Assembly (NCBI GenBank): GCA_944384505.1
Contig: CALWTQ010000015.1
Span: 1-60,797 of the forward strand
Direction: 5' to 3'
Length of the DNA stretch: 60,797 bases
Source: an uncultured Mediterraneibacter sp.
Lineage (GTDB): Bacteria; Bacillota; Clostridia; Lachnospirales; Lachnospiraceae
Shown here: one piece after another, positions 59,209 through 60,797 of the stretch
Layout: each line of letters begins with the position of its first letter
Numbering within the stretch: position 1 is the stretch's first letter
Made by a program: the position numbers and the translations under genes
Notes under the pieces: model-generated
The model's input: the letters and a program-made list of their open reading frames with translations, nothing else
Database searches by the model: none
Told to the model about the DNA's origin: nothing

Positions 59209-60438
59209 TTATTTCTTTGATTTTGAGTAAACTGCATCCTGAGCTTCTTCGATCTTCTCAAATACCGGGTCAAAGATTTCATGGAGTTTGTCTTCCTCCT
59301 CGACCTCTTTGAGAATCTCAAAAGTATGCTCTCCGAGAGCCGCCGCCTTGTAAACTTCGCCTCTCTCCACGCCGCTCATAAGGATCGGATTGCCCGGCAC
59401 TGTGAACTTCACGCCGTTGTCGAACTCCGTATCTACAAGAGCCTTGCGGTACGCGATCTGCGGATGATTCTTTACAGCTTCAAAATCATTGATCTTGCCG
59501 TATACGCAGTTCTTTGCCAGAAGCATTTCTGCCAGCTCATCGCTTGTATACTGGGAGAATACCCGGTTTACTTCTGCGTCAACCGCCTTGTAGTCCTTTG
59601 CTCTCTGCACCATTGTGGACCAGTTCTCGTTTTCGAGCCACTGAGGCTGATTTAACGCCTCGCAGAACGTCTTCCACTGTGCGTCCGTTCCGACTGTAAT
59701 CATCAGGGACTTGCCGTCCTTGCACTTGTAAGCTCCGATCGGCGCGGAGGAAGCGTAGCTGTTTCCGCTCGGTTTCGGCACGATGCCTGTTCTTAAGTAA
59801 GAACTGAACTGATTCTCCAGGCCGAACAGAATAGACTCCATCATAGATACGTCAATTCTTCTTCCATGGCCGGTTTTCTGCGCTTCCAAGATCCCCATCA
59901 AAGTTCCGATACATGCCATCAATCCTCCGGAATAGTCCGCAACAGAAGCTCCGCATTTTACAGGCTCTCCGCCCTCAGGGCCGGTGATGCTCATCAGTCC
60001 TGACTCCGCCTGCACAGTCTGGTCAAACGCCGCATGGTTCGCGTAAGGTCCTTCCTGCCCGTAGCCGGATATAGAGGTGAAGACAATCTTCGGGTTGATC
60101 TCTTTTAATACATCATAATCAATACCGAACTTTTTCATTGTGCCGGGCTTATAATTCTCGATCACTGCATCCGCTGTCTTCACCAGCTTCAGGAAAAGAT
60201 TTTTCTGAGTCTCATCTTTCATATTTAAGACAATACTCTTCTTCCCTCTGTTCCTTGTAGCAAAGTGACTGCTGGTTCCATTATCAATCACCTGCCCGTA
60301 GCGTGTATTATCTCCAAGCGGCGGATTCTCGATCTTGATAACTTCTGCGCCAAAATCGCTCAACAGCATAGTGCACATGGGGCCAGACATAAACTGGCTA
60401 AAATCCAGGATTCTGTATCCTTCCAATGGTTTGCTCAT
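59209..60438 (-). CDS. CaiB/BaiF family CoA-transferase
   Basis: A 409-aa class III CoA-transferase: LEGYRILDFSQFMSGPMCTM, LLSDFGAEVIKIENP, GYGQEGPYANHAAFDQTVQA with the catalytic Asp of the family, and GHGRRIDVSMMESILFGLEN. It moves CoA between carboxylic acids without ATP, the usual entry step that activates the substrate. It is the first gene of the seven-gene operon and starts 42 bases from the sigma-54 -12 element, with AGGAG 9 bases before the ATG. The donor and acceptor acids cannot be predicted from sequence. Confidence 0.93.
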   Translation of the reverse strand: MSKPLEGYRILDFSQFMSGPMCTMLLSDFGAEVIKIENPPLGDNTRYGQVIDNGTSSHFATRNRGKKSIVLNMKDETQKNLFLKLVKTADAVIENYKPGTMKKFGIDYDVLKEINPKIVFTSISGYGQEGPYANHAAFDQTVQAESGLMSITGPEGGEPVKCGASVADYSGGLMACIGTLMGILEAQKTGHGRRIDVSMMESILFGLENQFSSYLRTGIVPKPSGNSYASSAPIGAYKCKDGKSLMITVGTDAQWKTFCEALNQPQWLENENWSTMVQRAKDYKAVDAEVNRVFSQYTSDELAEMLLAKNCVYGKINDFEAVKNHPQIAYRKALVDTEFDNGVKFTVPGNPILMSGVERGEVYKAAALGEHTFEILKEVEEEDKLHEIFDPVFEKIEEAQDAVYSKSKK

Positions 60439-60479
60439 AACATTCAGCTCCTATCTAAATATTTTTACTATATTATTTA

Positions 60480-60495
60480 GCAAGTTCCATGCCAA
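60480..60495 (-). promoter_or_regulatory. Sigma-54 promoter of the seven-gene catabolic operon
   Basis: The minus strand reads TTGGCATGGAACTTGC then T, a full match to TGGCAYRNNNNTTGCW, with GG and GC exactly 10 bases apart. It lies seven bases from the outer end of repeat copy 5, so any activator sites must be inside that repeat or beyond the window. Confidence 0.87.
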
Positions 60496-60501
60496 GTTTA
60501 A

Positions 60502-60797
60502 CAGCTATAAAGTTCACTAACACCCTACTGTAAAACGGCCGAAAACAGAGTCGATTCTCAAGACGTATTCTGCGGGGATGGAGGACGGCTCAGGGCTTCG
60601 CTCCAGGGGATAAGGGAAACTAAGAAGTTCCGGCTGCGGATTAGATGCAAGGACAGGAGGGGAGCAACTCACTTCGCTCAGACAATCTCCCCTCCTGTCC
60701 TAACATCCGCAGCCGCAACCTCAAGTTTCCCTAATCCCCTTCCGAAGGCGCCCGTCGCCGTCCTCCATCCCCGCAGAATTTTTCTCGAAATGGGGCT
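60502..60797 (+). repeat. Composite palindromic repeat, copy 5 (cut by window end)
   Basis: It starts CAGCTATAAAGTTCACTAAC and contains nearly all of an A palindrome (stem subtype 2, tip CAACTCACTTCGCTCAGACA) up to the window edge. Whether C and B follow is not visible. Confidence 0.9.

Noticed and set aside
52901-60438. Calling the operon a bile acid 7-dehydroxylation (bai) operon
   Set aside because: It has CaiB and BaiCD-like members, but no BaiE-type dehydratase or BaiB ligase, and the gene order differs. The resemblance is at family level only.
34330-60797. CRISPR array as an explanation for the repeats
   Set aside because: Units are hundreds of bases long, dispersed by kilobases and palindromic throughout, with no short direct repeat/spacer pattern and no cas genes.

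Overview
The window looks like chromosome of a spore-forming, Gram-positive Clostridia, most likely Lachnospiraceae. The evidence is the order hup-rqcP-yabP-yabQ-divIC-spoIIE-tilS-hpt-ftsH (the familiar sporulation/division neighbourhood), the paired glgC/glgD genes, strong GGAGG-type ribosome binding sites, and accessory genes typical of gut Firmicutes. The species cannot be fixed from the sequence alone.

Layout. Positions 1-1.7 kb are the inner part of a mobilizable or conjugative element: relaxase start, mobC, a possible oriT, a small helix-turn-helix protein and a sigma-like factor. Two MATE exporters and a nitroreductase (1.8-5.1 kb) follow, behind a consensus promoter and a leader terminator. 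Next come a heterodimeric ABC exporter with a MarR regulator (5.3-9.6 kb), glycogen synthesis (glgC/glgD), a coenzyme A module (coaBC, ECF S-component, coaX), an SDR oxidoreductase, a CstA transporter and a DEDDh exonuclease. An AT-rich decayed patch (18.8-21.1 kb) holds a DUF4143 ATPase pseudogene, a truncated Uma2-like gene, a ribbon-helix-helix fusion and an intact Uma2 nuclease. A preQ1-like leader precedes queT at 21.1-21.7 kb. Positions 21.9-48.7 kb are largely housekeeping and sporulation genes.

The most interesting part is at 48.8-60.8 kb, with echoes elsewhere. First, a non-coding repeat family is present in five copies (34.3, 40.4, 48.8, 52.1 and 60.5 kb) plus a 30-bp relic at 15.1 kb. 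A full unit is about 760 bp and consists of two long imperfect palindromes (A and B, about 340-350 bp each) around a small GC-rich hairpin (C). Its ends are inverted repeats of the type CAGCTATTTAGCGCACTAAC. Stem sequences differ between copies in a compensated way, yet the tips of the A and B palindromes share one motif. One copy is interrupted by an IS200-type element. Second, three near-perfect sigma-54 (-24/-12) promoters lie 41-44 bases from the start codons of (i) the SDR gene at 15.3 kb, (ii) a 3-hydroxyacyl-CoA dehydrogenase/lactonase-like pair at 50.3-52.1 kb and (iii) a seven-gene CoA-ester catabolic operon running from 60.4 down to 52.9 kb. The operon encodes a CaiB/BaiF CoA-transferase, a hydroxyacid dehydrogenase, a PPC-domain protein, a double carboxymuconolactone-decarboxylase-fold protein, a type-2 enoyl-CoA hydratase, an HpcH/HpaI aldolase and a BaiCD/FadH-like flavin reductase. 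Together these look like one sigma-54 regulon for anaerobic use of an unidentified acid substrate. No sigma-54 activator gene is visible inside the window.
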